Assembly (NCBI GenBank): GCA_030689795.1
Contig: JAUYEO010000080.1
Location: forward strand, 1-17,341
Reading direction: 5' to 3'
Source: Desulfobacterales bacterium
GTDB lineage: Bacteria > Desulfobacterota > Desulfobacteria > Desulfobacterales > RPRI01
DNA: 17,341 bases
Part shown: positions 7,926 through 15,143 of the stretch, one piece after another
How positions within the stretch are numbered: the stretch's first letter is position 1
Layout: each line of letters starts with the position of its first letter
The notes under the pieces: model-generated
Seen by the model: only the letters and a program-made list of their open reading frames with translations
Told to the model about the DNA's origin: nothing
The model's database searches: none
Made by a program: the position numbers and the translations under genes

Positions 7926-8942
7926 TTACGGCACCATGTCGGCGGCAATCCAGTCCTTTACCGCCGGCGCTGCGTCGATCTGTTTATGCTTGACCAGAAA
8001 TTCGGCCAGCAGTTGCATCCCCTTGACGAATTGGCCCGGCTGGAGCATCAGCGCTTTCTGCTCGGCGCCCCGGATCCATTTGATGTCTTTTTGTACGGCC
8101 ATCTGGTCCTCCATGCTCAGGTTGGTCAGCTTGACCAGAACCTCAGCGCTCTCTTTCGGCTGGTTGATCAGCATGTCCACTGCCTCGAAGTAACCCTCTA
8201 CGAACAGCCGGGAAGTGTTGGGGTATTTCTCGGCGAACTCTTTACGCACCACGAGCAGGTCCGGTCCTGGTCCGAGTTGATACTTCTTGTAAAGGCTGAA
8301 CTGGGTATCGTCGGCCAGCAAGTGGTTTCCCGGCATCTTGAGCAACATATTAAAATTAGGCGTCCAGGCAGCGCAAGCGTCAATTTCGCCCGAGGCCATG
8401 GCGGCCGGCATCTCGTTGACCTGAAGATTGACCAGGGTGAGGTCCTTTTCCGGATCCAGCCTGATTTGCTCAAGCAGATCGAGAACAAGCACGTGGGCGC
8501 TGGAAGCAAAAGGGACCGCAAGTTTCTTGCCCTTCAGATCTTCGAGGCGCTTGATTTTTTCGCGGGCAATAACTCCCTCCACCGTGGCGTATGAGTCCGG
8601 GGTACCGAAGGCCATAAAGCCCTTATTGCCGGCAGCCATCAAAGCGATGGCGGAGATAGAACCCGTGCAGGCTACATCCAAGTCTCCGGCCACCAGAGAG
8701 CCCATCCGGCCCGAGGAAGCGTAGAAGCTCTGAAACAGCACACCCAGCCCGCGCTTTTTGAACAGACCCTTTTCGATTCCCACCCAAACAGGATAATGAC
8801 CGATCCAGGAAGATCCTCCGTAAACCACGGTAACCTTTTCCGGCTTGCCGGCGGCAGCGACTGTCCCCGGCGCCACAGTCAGCACGGCCATGGCTGTCAA
8901 TGCCATCAAAATACTCGTCCAATACAGTTTTCTGCTTCGCAT
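7926..8942 (-). CDS. NitT/TauT-type ABC substrate-binding protein (TauA/SsuA/NMT1-like)
   Basis: 338 residues. A signal peptide is clear: a basic start (MRSRK), a hydrophobic core, and a cleavage region near VAAAGKP (about residues 28-34). The mature part begins with VTVVYGGSSWIGHYPVWVG and the ...KGLFKKRGL segment, the typical opening of aliphatic sulfonate, taurine, nitrate and thiamine-precursor binding proteins. Other family features are GDLDVACTG (about 92-100) and LKGKKLAVP. AAAGGAGG lies 6 nt before the ATG. The ligand is unknown; being in an operon with a methyltransferase set, a methylated amine or a sulfonate with a methylated headgroup is possible. Confidence 0.92.
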   Translation of the reverse strand: MRSRKLYWTSILMALTAMAVLTVAPGTVAAAGKPEKVTVVYGGSSWIGHYPVWVGIEKGLFKKRGLGVLFQSFYASSGRMGSLVAGDLDVACTGSISAIALMAAGNKGFMAFGTPDSYATVEGVIAREKIKRLEDLKGKKLAVPFASSAHVLVLDLLEQIRLDPEKDLTLVNLQVNEMPAAMASGEIDACAAWTPNFNMLLKMPGNHLLADDTQFSLYKKYQLGPGPDLLVVRKEFAEKYPNTSRLFVEGYFEAVDMLINQPKESAEVLVKLTNLSMEDQMAVQKDIKWIRGAEQKALMLQPGQFVKGMQLLAEFLVKHKQIDAAPAVKDWIAADMVP

Positions 8943-9093
8943 ACCGACCTCCTTTGTTAATGTTGTTTATGTATTCAACAGATAACACACGTAACCGGTA
9001 GAAACCTTATGACTGGTTATTTCAATCTGTTTCGTGTTCATCTCAAACTTCATTCCATGCGTCCATCTTGGGTTTATTGTTTCGCTTTGCAGT

Positions 9094-9738
9094 TTAGGCC
9101 TGCATCGAAGCAAGCCAGGATGTGAACCGATTTTCTCCCGCCGGGCAAAGCCCATAAGCCGCACCAGCTGCTAAAATAGCGTGGACCATGTCCCGGGCGT
9201 AGCCCCGGGAGCATGCGAGCAGAAGCGCCCCGGCCCCGGCCCTCTCCCTTGCCAGGGTCACGATCTGGCAGGGAACGTGGGAGAACGGGCCCTGCAGCAA
9301 AAAGGGCGTCTGCCGGTTTGGGTCCGTGAAATCCAGGGCGGTAAGTTTCTCAGCGATGGAGAACACTTTCGGACCGAAGAGCGCCAGAAACACGGTGGCC
9401 TCGGACACGTCGGTATACCCGGTTTCAGCGGGCAGCTCCGGTGCCCTCCCGTTCCCTAAGAGCCAAACTGCCGCCTGAGTGTGGTTCATGCGATTGACGA
9501 GGATCCGGTTTTCAAACCGGCATTCTCCCGGCACCGACGGAACGGAAACTCCACTCGGCGTTTGTTCATCGATACGGCCGTCCTGAAGATCCCATCGGGT
9601 TTTGTGGCATAGATCTACCAGCCAAGGCCCCGGCCCCTCATTTTCGAACTCAAGTGCAACGACCCAGTGGTCCCGAACGTCGGTTTTCACCGGTCTGGAT
9701 TTAAACTGTGCGGGAGACTGCCTTTTCATATCGCCCAT
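9094..9738 (-). CDS. soxG: Sarcosine oxidase gamma subunit-like protein
   Basis: 214 residues from ATG at 9738. A GTG at 9747 would add three residues, but AGGTGA sits just 5 nt before the 9738 ATG and overlaps that GTG, so 9738 is the better start; this ribosome site also overlaps the TGA of soxA (9749-9751). Sequence conservation is modest, as usual for gamma subunits, but position (last in soxBDAG), length (about 200) and the GcvT-fold-like pieces (WLVDLCHKTRWDL, ALFGPKVFSIAEKL, LLACSRGYARDMVHAIL) support the call. The gamma subunit is a structural, folate-domain-like partner of alpha. A gene of this size alone would be hard to name; the neighbourhood decides it. Confidence 0.85.
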   Translation of the reverse strand: MGDMKRQSPAQFKSRPVKTDVRDHWVVALEFENEGPGPWLVDLCHKTRWDLQDGRIDEQTPSGVSVPSVPGECRFENRILVNRMNHTQAAVWLLGNGRAPELPAETGYTDVSEATVFLALFGPKVFSIAEKLTALDFTDPNRQTPFLLQGPFSHVPCQIVTLARERAGAGALLLACSRGYARDMVHAILAAGAAYGLCPAGENRFTSWLASMQA

Positions 9739-9748
9739 GATTATCACC

Positions 9749-12664
9749 TCATATTTTCATCCGCTGGCCTTCGGGATCGTAAAACGGCATGGAGACGACC
9801 CTTGCGTATAACAGCCTGCCGTTGCATTCATCTTCAAAAATATCCAGCCGCGCGCCTATGTCGGAGAGCTGGGATTCCACCAAGGCCATGCCCACGGCTT
9901 CGCCGGTTGTAAAGCTCTTTCTGGCCGTGCACACATAGCCCCGGACACGATCATCCACGATGATGGATCCATCTTTTGGCGCCCGGGCATTGTCTTCCAT
10001 CTGGATCCCCACAAGGGTGAGCCGTCCGGGGTCGGCTTCCGCCTGTCGAAGAGCTACGGCGCCGACGGTCTTTGCCTCGTTTTTGGTGCGGTCCCAGAGA
10101 AATCCCAGACCCAGATCAAGCAGGTTGGTCCGCTGTTCCGACTCCTGCCCCAGGATAATGTGGCCCTTCTCCATGCGCAGCACGTTCTGGGCCTCCACGC
10201 CGAAGTTTCGGATGCCGAACTCTCTGCCGGCCTCCTCCAGAATGTCCCAGATTGCCGGCATCCACGAGGAGGGAATATGCAGCTCGTAGGACAGCTCGCC
10301 CACAAATCCAAGGCGCATGGCCCGAACCGGTATGAGGCCCTTGACTGTGAACTCCCTGTACCCGGCAAAAGGAAACGCGACGTTTGAGACATCGGCGTCC
10401 GCCACTTTCTCAAGCACCTTTCGGGCATTGGGTCCGGAGATGTTGACGACGCCCATGGCATCGGTGAGATTCACCAGATGAAAATCCCAACCGTCAAAGC
10501 GGGTGTGGTAGCGGATCCACTCCACCGTTACACAGGCTCGGCCGGTGGAGGTCGTGAAGTAGTAATCGTTTTCTCCCGTCTTAACCACCACGCCGTCGTC
10601 AATGACACATCCGTCGTCGTTGCACATGGCCGAGTACTTGATGCGCCCTTCCTTGATTTTGCTCATGTCGGATACGTAGACCCGCTGCAGGGCCTTGAGG
10701 GCCTCCGGTCCGTGTATGCGGAATTTTCCCAGGGTGGATGCGTCCAGCAGCCCTACATTGTTGCGCACGTTGAGGATATCTTCTCGACAGTCGAAATCGC
10801 CGGAGAAGTAGCGCGCCCGCTGCCAGACCCCGATGCGGCGGAAGATTCCGCCGGCTTTGACTTGGGCATCGTGCACGGGGGTGCGTTTGCACATGTCGTG
10901 GTTCGTACCGGCATAGGTGGCCAGAAATGTGGGCACCAGGGGCGGCCGAACGGTTGTGGGTTTGGGGGGGGTCGTGGAGGCAGTGTACTGAGCCACGTAG
11001 AGGGGGAGGTTATGTCCGGGGATGCCTCCCTGACCCGGTCCGGTGCCCGCGGAGGTAAACCGTTTGATCAGTTCGGGCACATCGAACCCCATATCAATGG
11101 CCTGTTTGATGTTCTTGACGGTGGTGTCTTCGTCAAAGCAAATGAAGGTCTTCCGTCCCTTGACCGGTGCCGTCACGAGTTTGCAGCCCCTCTCCGGTCC
11201 CGGCAAACCGGACAGTGCCGTTTCAGCCTCCGCCAATGCCGTCTTGTTATTCACACCGTAGGATGCCGCAGCCTGAAGCCCGGCCAACCGTCCCGAGGCC
11301 TCGATGGAGAGGGGGTGGTTGCGTCCAGTCATGCGGCCGGCGGCAAACATCTTCTCCGGCAAATCCGTCGGCAGAAAATACCCCGTATGGGAGTCGTATA
11401 CCAACTTGGCATGGGCCAGAGTCAATGGACCGTTGACCGGTGTAAGGCCGGCGGATGCCACCAGCAAATCGCAGGGAATCATTCGCCTGACCGTCCCTTC
11501 CACGGTTGTCAGGGTCACCTTTTTCACCTGTTTGCCGCCATGGACTTTGGCGGCCACCCATCCATTGAGGAGCGGAATCCGACGTTCGACAAGTGCCATC
11601 AACAACCGAGGATCTTGACCGTCTTTCCGGATGTCGGCCACACAAGGGATCTTGAGCCCCAGATCGAAGAGATCGACGGCCGCCTCCAGCCCCAGATCGT
11701 GGCCCACGCTGAATACTGCCTGTTCCCCCGGCAGCAGTCCGTAAGTGTGGGCCAGGCGATGGGCACAGCCCACCTGCATGACGCCGGGTTTCTCGTTGTG
11801 TTCAAACAGCAGCGGCCGCTCGATACATCCGGTGGCCACAACGACACTTACCGCTCGGATCTCGATATAGCGCTCGTCGAATTCATCCTGCTCTTTTCCA
11901 ACCTGGAAAGCGGTGATCAGGTTGTTGTTGTAGGCACCCACCATGGAGGTGTGGGTGAACACGCGGATGTTATCCTTCTGTCTCACCTGATCCGCAAGTT
12001 CCCTGGCCCGTTCGTAGAGTTTTTTGTCGTCGTTGTAAGGTGAAACACGGTAATCGAAGCATCCCCCCAGATGGGGACGAGCTTCCAGCAGAATGATGCG
12101 AAGTCCCGATTCGGCCGCCGCCAATGCGGCTCTCATGCCGGCGACACCCCCGCCGATGACGCAGATATCGGCAGTGGGATAGATTTCGTCGAACAGACCC
12201 TTCATTTCAAAATCAGGGGACAGAGTCCCGAGCCCGGCGGCCTTGCGCACCTGTTTCATGGCGATGGGCCAGACCGCAGCTGGTTTGTGCATGGTACGGT
12301 AGTAAAAACCCGCGGGCATCAGCCAGTCCAGCTTGTCCATGAACCCCATCCAGTCGAACTGGGCCGATCCCTTTACGTTCTGCCCTTTCACCCGCATTCC
12401 CTCTTTAAGAGGTGTGTTTTCCGTTCGCACATTGGGGATGCCGTCAACCTGCATGCAGGTGTTGCTGCATTCGCCGTCGAGGCTGTAAAGCCCCCTGGGG
12501 CGGTGGTATTTCAGGCTGCGCCCGAAAACCCGGACACCGTTGGCGAAGAGGGCGGTTGCCACCGTATCGCCGGCAAACCCCCAATAGGATTTGCCGCGGT
12601 AGGTCAGGGATCGCTTCTCGGATGGATTGATCCGCAGAGTGGGCAAATGGTTCAGCCTGTTCAT
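9749..12664 (-). CDS. soxA: Sarcosine oxidase alpha subunit
   Basis: 971 residues, the normal size. Domains in order: an N-terminal Fer2-like fold (about 8-95; GFAGDTVATALFANGVRVFGRS and KYHRPRG are typical); an NAD/FAD Rossmann region starting DICVIGGGVAG (166-176) with a second half around ASAGLTPVNG and FAAGRMTG (403-447); a small helical linker (SoxA A3-like, about 510-560, with KRFTSAGTGPGQGG); and a C-terminal GcvT/aminomethyltransferase domain (about 592-960) with NISGPNARKVLEKV, GELSYELHIP and RMEKGHIILGQE. The GcvT domain binds tetrahydrofolate and captures the one-carbon unit as methylene-tetrahydrofolate. The ATG overlaps the soxD stop (12661-12664) and GGAGG lies upstream within soxD. 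Confidence 0.96.
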   Translation of the reverse strand: MNRLNHLPTLRINPSEKRSLTYRGKSYWGFAGDTVATALFANGVRVFGRSLKYHRPRGLYSLDGECSNTCMQVDGIPNVRTENTPLKEGMRVKGQNVKGSAQFDWMGFMDKLDWLMPAGFYYRTMHKPAAVWPIAMKQVRKAAGLGTLSPDFEMKGLFDEIYPTADICVIGGGVAGMRAALAAAESGLRIILLEARPHLGGCFDYRVSPYNDDKKLYERARELADQVRQKDNIRVFTHTSMVGAYNNNLITAFQVGKEQDEFDERYIEIRAVSVVVATGCIERPLLFEHNEKPGVMQVGCAHRLAHTYGLLPGEQAVFSVGHDLGLEAAVDLFDLGLKIPCVADIRKDGQDPRLLMALVERRIPLLNGWVAAKVHGGKQVKKVTLTTVEGTVRRMIPCDLLVASAGLTPVNGPLTLAHAKLVYDSHTGYFLPTDLPEKMFAAGRMTGRNHPLSIEASGRLAGLQAAASYGVNNKTALAEAETALSGLPGPERGCKLVTAPVKGRKTFICFDEDTTVKNIKQAIDMGFDVPELIKRFTSAGTGPGQGGIPGHNLPLYVAQYTASTTPPKPTTVRPPLVPTFLATYAGTNHDMCKRTPVHDAQVKAGGIFRRIGVWQRARYFSGDFDCREDILNVRNNVGLLDASTLGKFRIHGPEALKALQRVYVSDMSKIKEGRIKYSAMCNDDGCVIDDGVVVKTGENDYYFTTSTGRACVTVEWIRYHTRFDGWDFHLVNLTDAMGVVNISGPNARKVLEKVADADVSNVAFPFAGYREFTVKGLIPVRAMRLGFVGELSYELHIPSSWMPAIWDILEEAGREFGIRNFGVEAQNVLRMEKGHIILGQESEQRTNLLDLGLGFLWDRTKNEAKTVGAVALRQAEADPGRLTLVGIQMEDNARAPKDGSIIVDDRVRGYVCTARKSFTTGEAVGMALVESQLSDIGARLDIFEDECNGRLLYARVVSMPFYDPEGQRMKI

Positions 12665-12921
12665 TTCGGCGCCTCCGGTTCATTCACTTCAAGGTTTCTG
12701 ACGGTGTCGCGGTGAGTGGTAAACCATGAACCGCACCCGTCCTTGTGGTACCACCATTCTTTCTGGATGCCGGCCACGCATTTGTTCATGTGGACGTAGT
12801 CGCACCAGCTTCGCGGGGTCAGCCCTTTCTCTGCCGGTCGCGGCCCCTTGTCTTCTCCTCCGTAGCGGAACTCATACCCGTTGCGTTTGCCGCAGACGGG
12901 GCAGGTGAGGGTCAAGGCCAT
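12661..12921 (-). CDS. soxD: Sarcosine oxidase delta subunit (zinc-binding)
   Basis: 86 residues. CPVCGKRNGYEFRYGGE at the N-terminus and EWWYHKDGCGSW near the end are the delta-subunit signature; Cys7, Cys10, His59 and Cys63 are the expected zinc ligands. It stabilises the alpha-beta assembly. AGGAGA precedes the ATG. It lies between soxB and soxA as in the classical soxBDAG order. Confidence 0.96.
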   Translation of the reverse strand: MALTLTCPVCGKRNGYEFRYGGEDKGPRPAEKGLTPRSWCDYVHMNKCVAGIQKEWWYHKDGCGSWFTTHRDTVRNLEVNEPEAPK

Positions 12922-12937
12922 ATCAACATCTCCTTAT

Positions 12938-12955
12938 AGGTCCATGAACGGACCT
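12938..12955 (-). promoter_or_regulatory. Intercistronic hairpin between soxB and soxD
   Basis: A perfect 6-bp inverted repeat (AGGTCC, 6-nt loop, GGACCT) lies in the 39-bp gap after the soxB stop and directly before the soxD ribosome site. There is no T-run on the transcribed side, so it is unlikely to terminate transcription. It may influence soxD translation or the 3' end stability of soxB mRNA; short repeats of this length can also occur by chance. Confidence 0.3.
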
Positions 12956-12960
12956 TGTTT

Positions 12961-14184
12961 TTAGTTGTCCGGCGAGTAGTTCACCAGCGCAGCGGTTTCT
13001 CCCATGAGCCGGTGCTGCTCGCAGCGACGCAAATGAAAGGGTTTGAGGATGCCGGGGCAATTGCCTTCGGCCATGAACTCGGCCATGTATTTGCCCACGA
13101 CCGAACAGGACTTGAAACCGAAATAGCCCCAACCGCAGTCCATGTAGAACCCTTCAACGGGGTCGTTGCCGTCCATGATAGGCGCCATGTCCGGCGTCAT
13201 ATCGGCCAGGCCTCCCCAGATGCGCATGAACTTCACCCCCCTAAGACAAGGTAAAAATTCGGAGAGCGCTTCGGCCTGGTGTTTGATGTAGTAAGCCGTG
13301 GTCTGGGTGGTGTAGTTGGGCCAGGGGTCCATGTGGGCCCCGGTGGCAATCTCGCCCTTGAGGGTCTGGTTTGCATAGGCATGGTAAGCGCCGGACGATA
13401 CCACGTGGTTAAACAACGGCTTCAGGGGCTGGGTCACCATGGCCTGGATAGTCAGGACGCTGATAGGCAGCTTGACGCCAAGCATCCGAAAGATGATGCC
13501 TGCCGAATAGCCGCCTGCGGAAACCAGCACCCGCGGGGTATTGATTCTCCCTCCGCTGGTGGAGACCCCAGAAATCTTCCCGTTCTCGGTGTGGATGGCA
13601 GTGGCTTCGGTCTGCTGGTGAATGTGCACGCCAAGCTTCGTCGCCCCTTTGGCCAGGCCCCAGACAACGGCATCATGGCGGACGACTCCGCCGGGGGGGT
13701 GGTACATGGCTCCGTGGATCGGATATGTCATATCCTCGGAAATGTTCAGCGCCGGCTCCATCTCCTTGGTCTGCTTGGCATCCAGAAGATGGCTTTCCAC
13801 CCCATGAAACTGCGCAGTGGAGATATTCATACGAGCCGTCTTCATGGCCGCCTCACTATGCAACAGGTTCAGGTTCCCGCAATTGTTGAACATCAGGTTG
13901 AAGTCCAGCTCCCGGGTCAAAACCGGCCAGAGGTCCAGAGCTTCTTTGTATAAAGGAACATTGTACTGGGTGCGCTGGTTCGCGCGGACAATGGCAGTGT
14001 TTCGGCCAGCGCCGCCGAAACCGATGAAGCGCTTTTCAAGGATGGCGACATCGTTCATGCCGTGCTCCTTGGCCAGATAGTACGCCGTGGCAAGTCCGTG
14101 CAGGCCGCCGCCGATAATGACGGCATCGTAGCTGGACTTCATGAAATTGTATTTCCAGATTCTTTTTTTTGCTAAACCCAACAT
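12961..14184 (-). CDS. soxB: Sarcosine oxidase beta subunit (FAD/FMN amine oxidase)
   Basis: 407 residues from ATG at 14184. An in-frame ATG at 14217 would give 418, but AGGGGA sits 6 nt before 14184, and the upstream truncated copy has its own start exactly at the matching position (14706), so 14184 is preferred. SYDAVIIGGGLHGLATAYYLA (about 18-38) is the FAD-binding dinucleotide fold. GRNTAIVRANQ, then VRHDAVVWGLAK follow; the His here (residue 170) corresponds to the residue that carries covalent FMN in heterotetrameric sarcosine oxidase. The C-terminal VKFMRIWGGLADMTPDMAPIM and CGWGYFGFKSC complete the family pattern. The enzyme oxidises the N-methyl group of sarcosine. In an anaerobe the electron acceptor may not be O2; the sequence does not show which is used. 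Confidence 0.95.
   Translation of the reverse strand: MLGLAKKRIWKYNFMKSSYDAVIIGGGLHGLATAYYLAKEHGMNDVAILEKRFIGFGGAGRNTAIVRANQRTQYNVPLYKEALDLWPVLTRELDFNLMFNNCGNLNLLHSEAAMKTARMNISTAQFHGVESHLLDAKQTKEMEPALNISEDMTYPIHGAMYHPPGGVVRHDAVVWGLAKGATKLGVHIHQQTEATAIHTENGKISGVSTSGGRINTPRVLVSAGGYSAGIIFRMLGVKLPISVLTIQAMVTQPLKPLFNHVVSSGAYHAYANQTLKGEIATGAHMDPWPNYTTQTTAYYIKHQAEALSEFLPCLRGVKFMRIWGGLADMTPDMAPIMDGNDPVEGFYMDCGWGYFGFKSCSVVGKYMAEFMAEGNCPGILKPFHLRRCEQHRLMGETAALVNYSPDN
13769..14184 (-). repeat. Direct repeat unit 1: 5' part of intact soxB
   Basis: Bases 13769-14184 match 14291-14706 with a constant offset of 522 bp and no net gap from end to end. By eye, 13769-14047 shows about 19 differences in 280 positions (about 93% identity), while 14048-14184 is far more diverged (very roughly two thirds identical). 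Confidence 0.9.
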
Positions 14185-14237
14185 GGGTGTCCCCTGTTCT
14201 GAAAAATTGAGTACCATTACGATCCATCTTGATAGGT

Positions 14238-14266
14238 TTTATTTCATATGACACATTTTCTGTCAA
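14238..14266 (-). promoter_or_regulatory. soxB: Possible promoter directly upstream of intact soxB
   Basis: On the minus strand TTGACA (14266-14261) is followed after 17 nt by AATAAA (14243-14238; 4 of 6 match to the -10 consensus). It would start transcription near 14231, some 47 nt before the soxB ATG. The bases just after the -35 form a short inverted repeat (TGACA, 7 nt, TGTCA), a possible operator. Weaker than the promoter at 14791-14819. Confidence 0.4.
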
Positions 14267-14290
14267 CAAATGTTTTTCATTATGTTTTTT

Positions 14291-14706
14291 GTCTGCTTGG
14301 CGTCCAAAAGATGGCTTTCCACCCCATGAAACTGCGCAGTGGAGATGTTCATACGAGCCGTCTTCATGGCCACCTCACTATGCAACAGGTTCAACTTCCC
14401 GCAATTGTTGAACATCAGGTTGAAGTCCGGCTCCCGGGCCAAAACCGGCCAGAGGTCCAGAGCTTCTTTTTACAGCGGCACATTCTGCCGGGTCCGCTGG
14501 TTCGCGCGGACAATGGCAGTGTTTCGGCCAGCGCCGCTGAAACCGATGAAGCGCTTTTCAAGGATGGCAACATGTTTCATTCCATGGTCTTAGTCCAGGA
14601 AATAAGCTGTTGCCAGACCGTGAAGCCTCCCTCCGATGATAACCGCATCATAACTGGATTTCAGATCAGGTTTTTTCCCCCACAGGGGTTTGGACTTTCC
14701 AAACAT
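14291..14706 (-). pseudogene. soxB: Truncated, nonsense-mutated copy of soxB (5' third)
   Basis: Reading the minus strand from ATG at 14706 (AAGGGGGA ribosome site intact) gives about 139 codons aligned without gaps to intact SoxB residues 1-139. In-frame TAA stops fall at codon 39 (14592-14590) and codon 79 (14472-14470), where the intact gene has Lys and Tyr. The FAD glycine motif is also damaged (GGRLHG instead of GGGLHG). Homology stops abruptly at 14291 in mid-gene (LLDAKQT), followed by unrelated AT-rich sequence leading to the intact soxB. No functional product is expected. It is also direct repeat unit 2 of the 522-bp-offset pair. Confidence 0.93.
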
Positions 14707-14790
14707 AAATTCCCCCTTTGTAATGGGTAATGCGTTTACATTCAATTCAGGCTGATGAACAGGTAATATCCCCCTGTTTCTAGTGGATCA

Positions 14791-14819
14791 CTTATAGCAA
14801 ATGAAAGAAAACATGTCAA
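14791..14819 (-). promoter_or_regulatory. Strong sigma70-type promoter upstream of the soxB pseudogene
   Basis: Minus strand: TTGACA (14819-14814), 17-nt spacer, TATAAG (14796-14791), 5 of 6 in the -10 box and perfect in the -35 box. The predicted start near 14784 lies about 78 nt before the pseudogene ATG. It was presumably the original promoter of the sox operon. If still active, transcripts would run through the pseudogene into soxBDAG with a leader of about 600 nt. Confidence 0.65.
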
Positions 14820-14856
14820 ACAGTATCTTAAAATGAAATAATACATATCAATGAAC

Positions 14857-14880
14857 TACCCCGCAGCTTGCTGCGGGGTA
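14857..14880. repeat. Perfect GC-rich palindrome (REP-like or terminator-like hairpin)
   Basis: TACCCCGCAGC, 2 nt, then its exact reverse complement GCTGCGGGGTA: 11-bp arms in otherwise AT-rich sequence. It is symmetric, so both strands can form it, and no T-run follows on either side. It lies between the two divergent promoters (14791-14819 minus, 15090-15117 plus) and right after the stop of a short unassigned reading frame. Such palindromes are common as dispersed REP-like elements next to IS200-type (RAYT) transposases, but no transposase is visible here. An isolating bidirectional terminator is an alternative. Confidence 0.75.
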
Positions 14881-14882
14881 TC

Positions 14883-14990
14883 TTAACTCCAATCAAAAGT
14901 TCGAGCTGCTGCCCATGCAATTTCTTTATTCTTTTCCTCGGCCCTGTTTCTGACATTGTTATGAATATACTTGCTCACGTAGCTAATATC
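14883..14990 (-). other. Short unassigned reading frame (35 codons plus stop), possible gene remnant
   Basis: Between TGA (14993-14991) and TAA (14885-14883) on the minus strand there is an open frame of 35 codons containing KYIHNNVRNRAEEKNKEIAW and ending ARTFDWS. It has no ATG; the only likely initiator is a GTG at 14978. The composition is protein-like (charged helical stretch, aromatic tail), and the stop sits 3 bp from the palindrome at 14857-14880. I do not recognise it. It may be the tail of a decayed gene or part of a small mobile element. A partial echo of the palindrome end (GCTTCGGGGAAT at 15014-15025 versus GCTGCGGGGTAT in the palindrome) lies on the other side of the frame. Confidence 0.3.
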
Positions 14991-15015
14991 TCATAAGGTA
15001 CTTTACGGAGCAAGC

Positions 15016-15035
15016 TTCGGGGAATAAATCCCGAA
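15016..15035. repeat. Small inverted repeat upstream of regulator gene
   Basis: TTCGGG (15016-15021) and CCCGAA (15030-15035) are exact reverse complements separated by 8 nt. It lies about 55 bp before the -35 box of the regulator gene. It could be part of the palindromic element above or an operator; a 6-bp stem is weak evidence. Confidence 0.25.
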
Positions 15036-15089
15036 AGAGATTAAAAGAGAAGACAATCATGATATCATGTAAAATTAATGTATTGAAAA

Positions 15090-15117
15090 TTGACTTGAAG
15101 TATGTAATATTTATAAT
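15090..15117 (+). promoter_or_regulatory. Promoter of the RpiR-type regulator gene
   Basis: TTGACT (15090-15095), 16-nt spacer, TATAAT (15112-15117): a near-consensus sigma70 promoter. Transcription would begin near 15124, leaving a leader of only about 20 nt before the ATG at 15144. Confidence 0.7.
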
Positions 15118-15143
15118 CAAAACAATCACAAATTGAGGTGAAA

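Noticed and set aside
8943..9093. Promoter for the TauABC/methyltransferase operon in the gap after soxG
   Set aside because: TTGAAA-like hexamers occur on the minus strand but none has a convincing -10 box at 16-18 nt, so I did not call one; either read-through from soxG or an alternative sigma factor is possible.
10478..12043. 521-codon open frame on the plus strand opposite soxA
   Set aside because: It is the complement of a strongly supported gene with clear domains; its translation shows no family motif and is rich in His/Gly/Val typical of antisense shadows in GC-rich coding sequence.
14470..14592. In-frame stops in the soxB copy as possible pyrrolysine readthrough
   Set aside because: Both are TAA, not TAG, and the copy also lacks two thirds of the gene and has lost a flavin-binding glycine.
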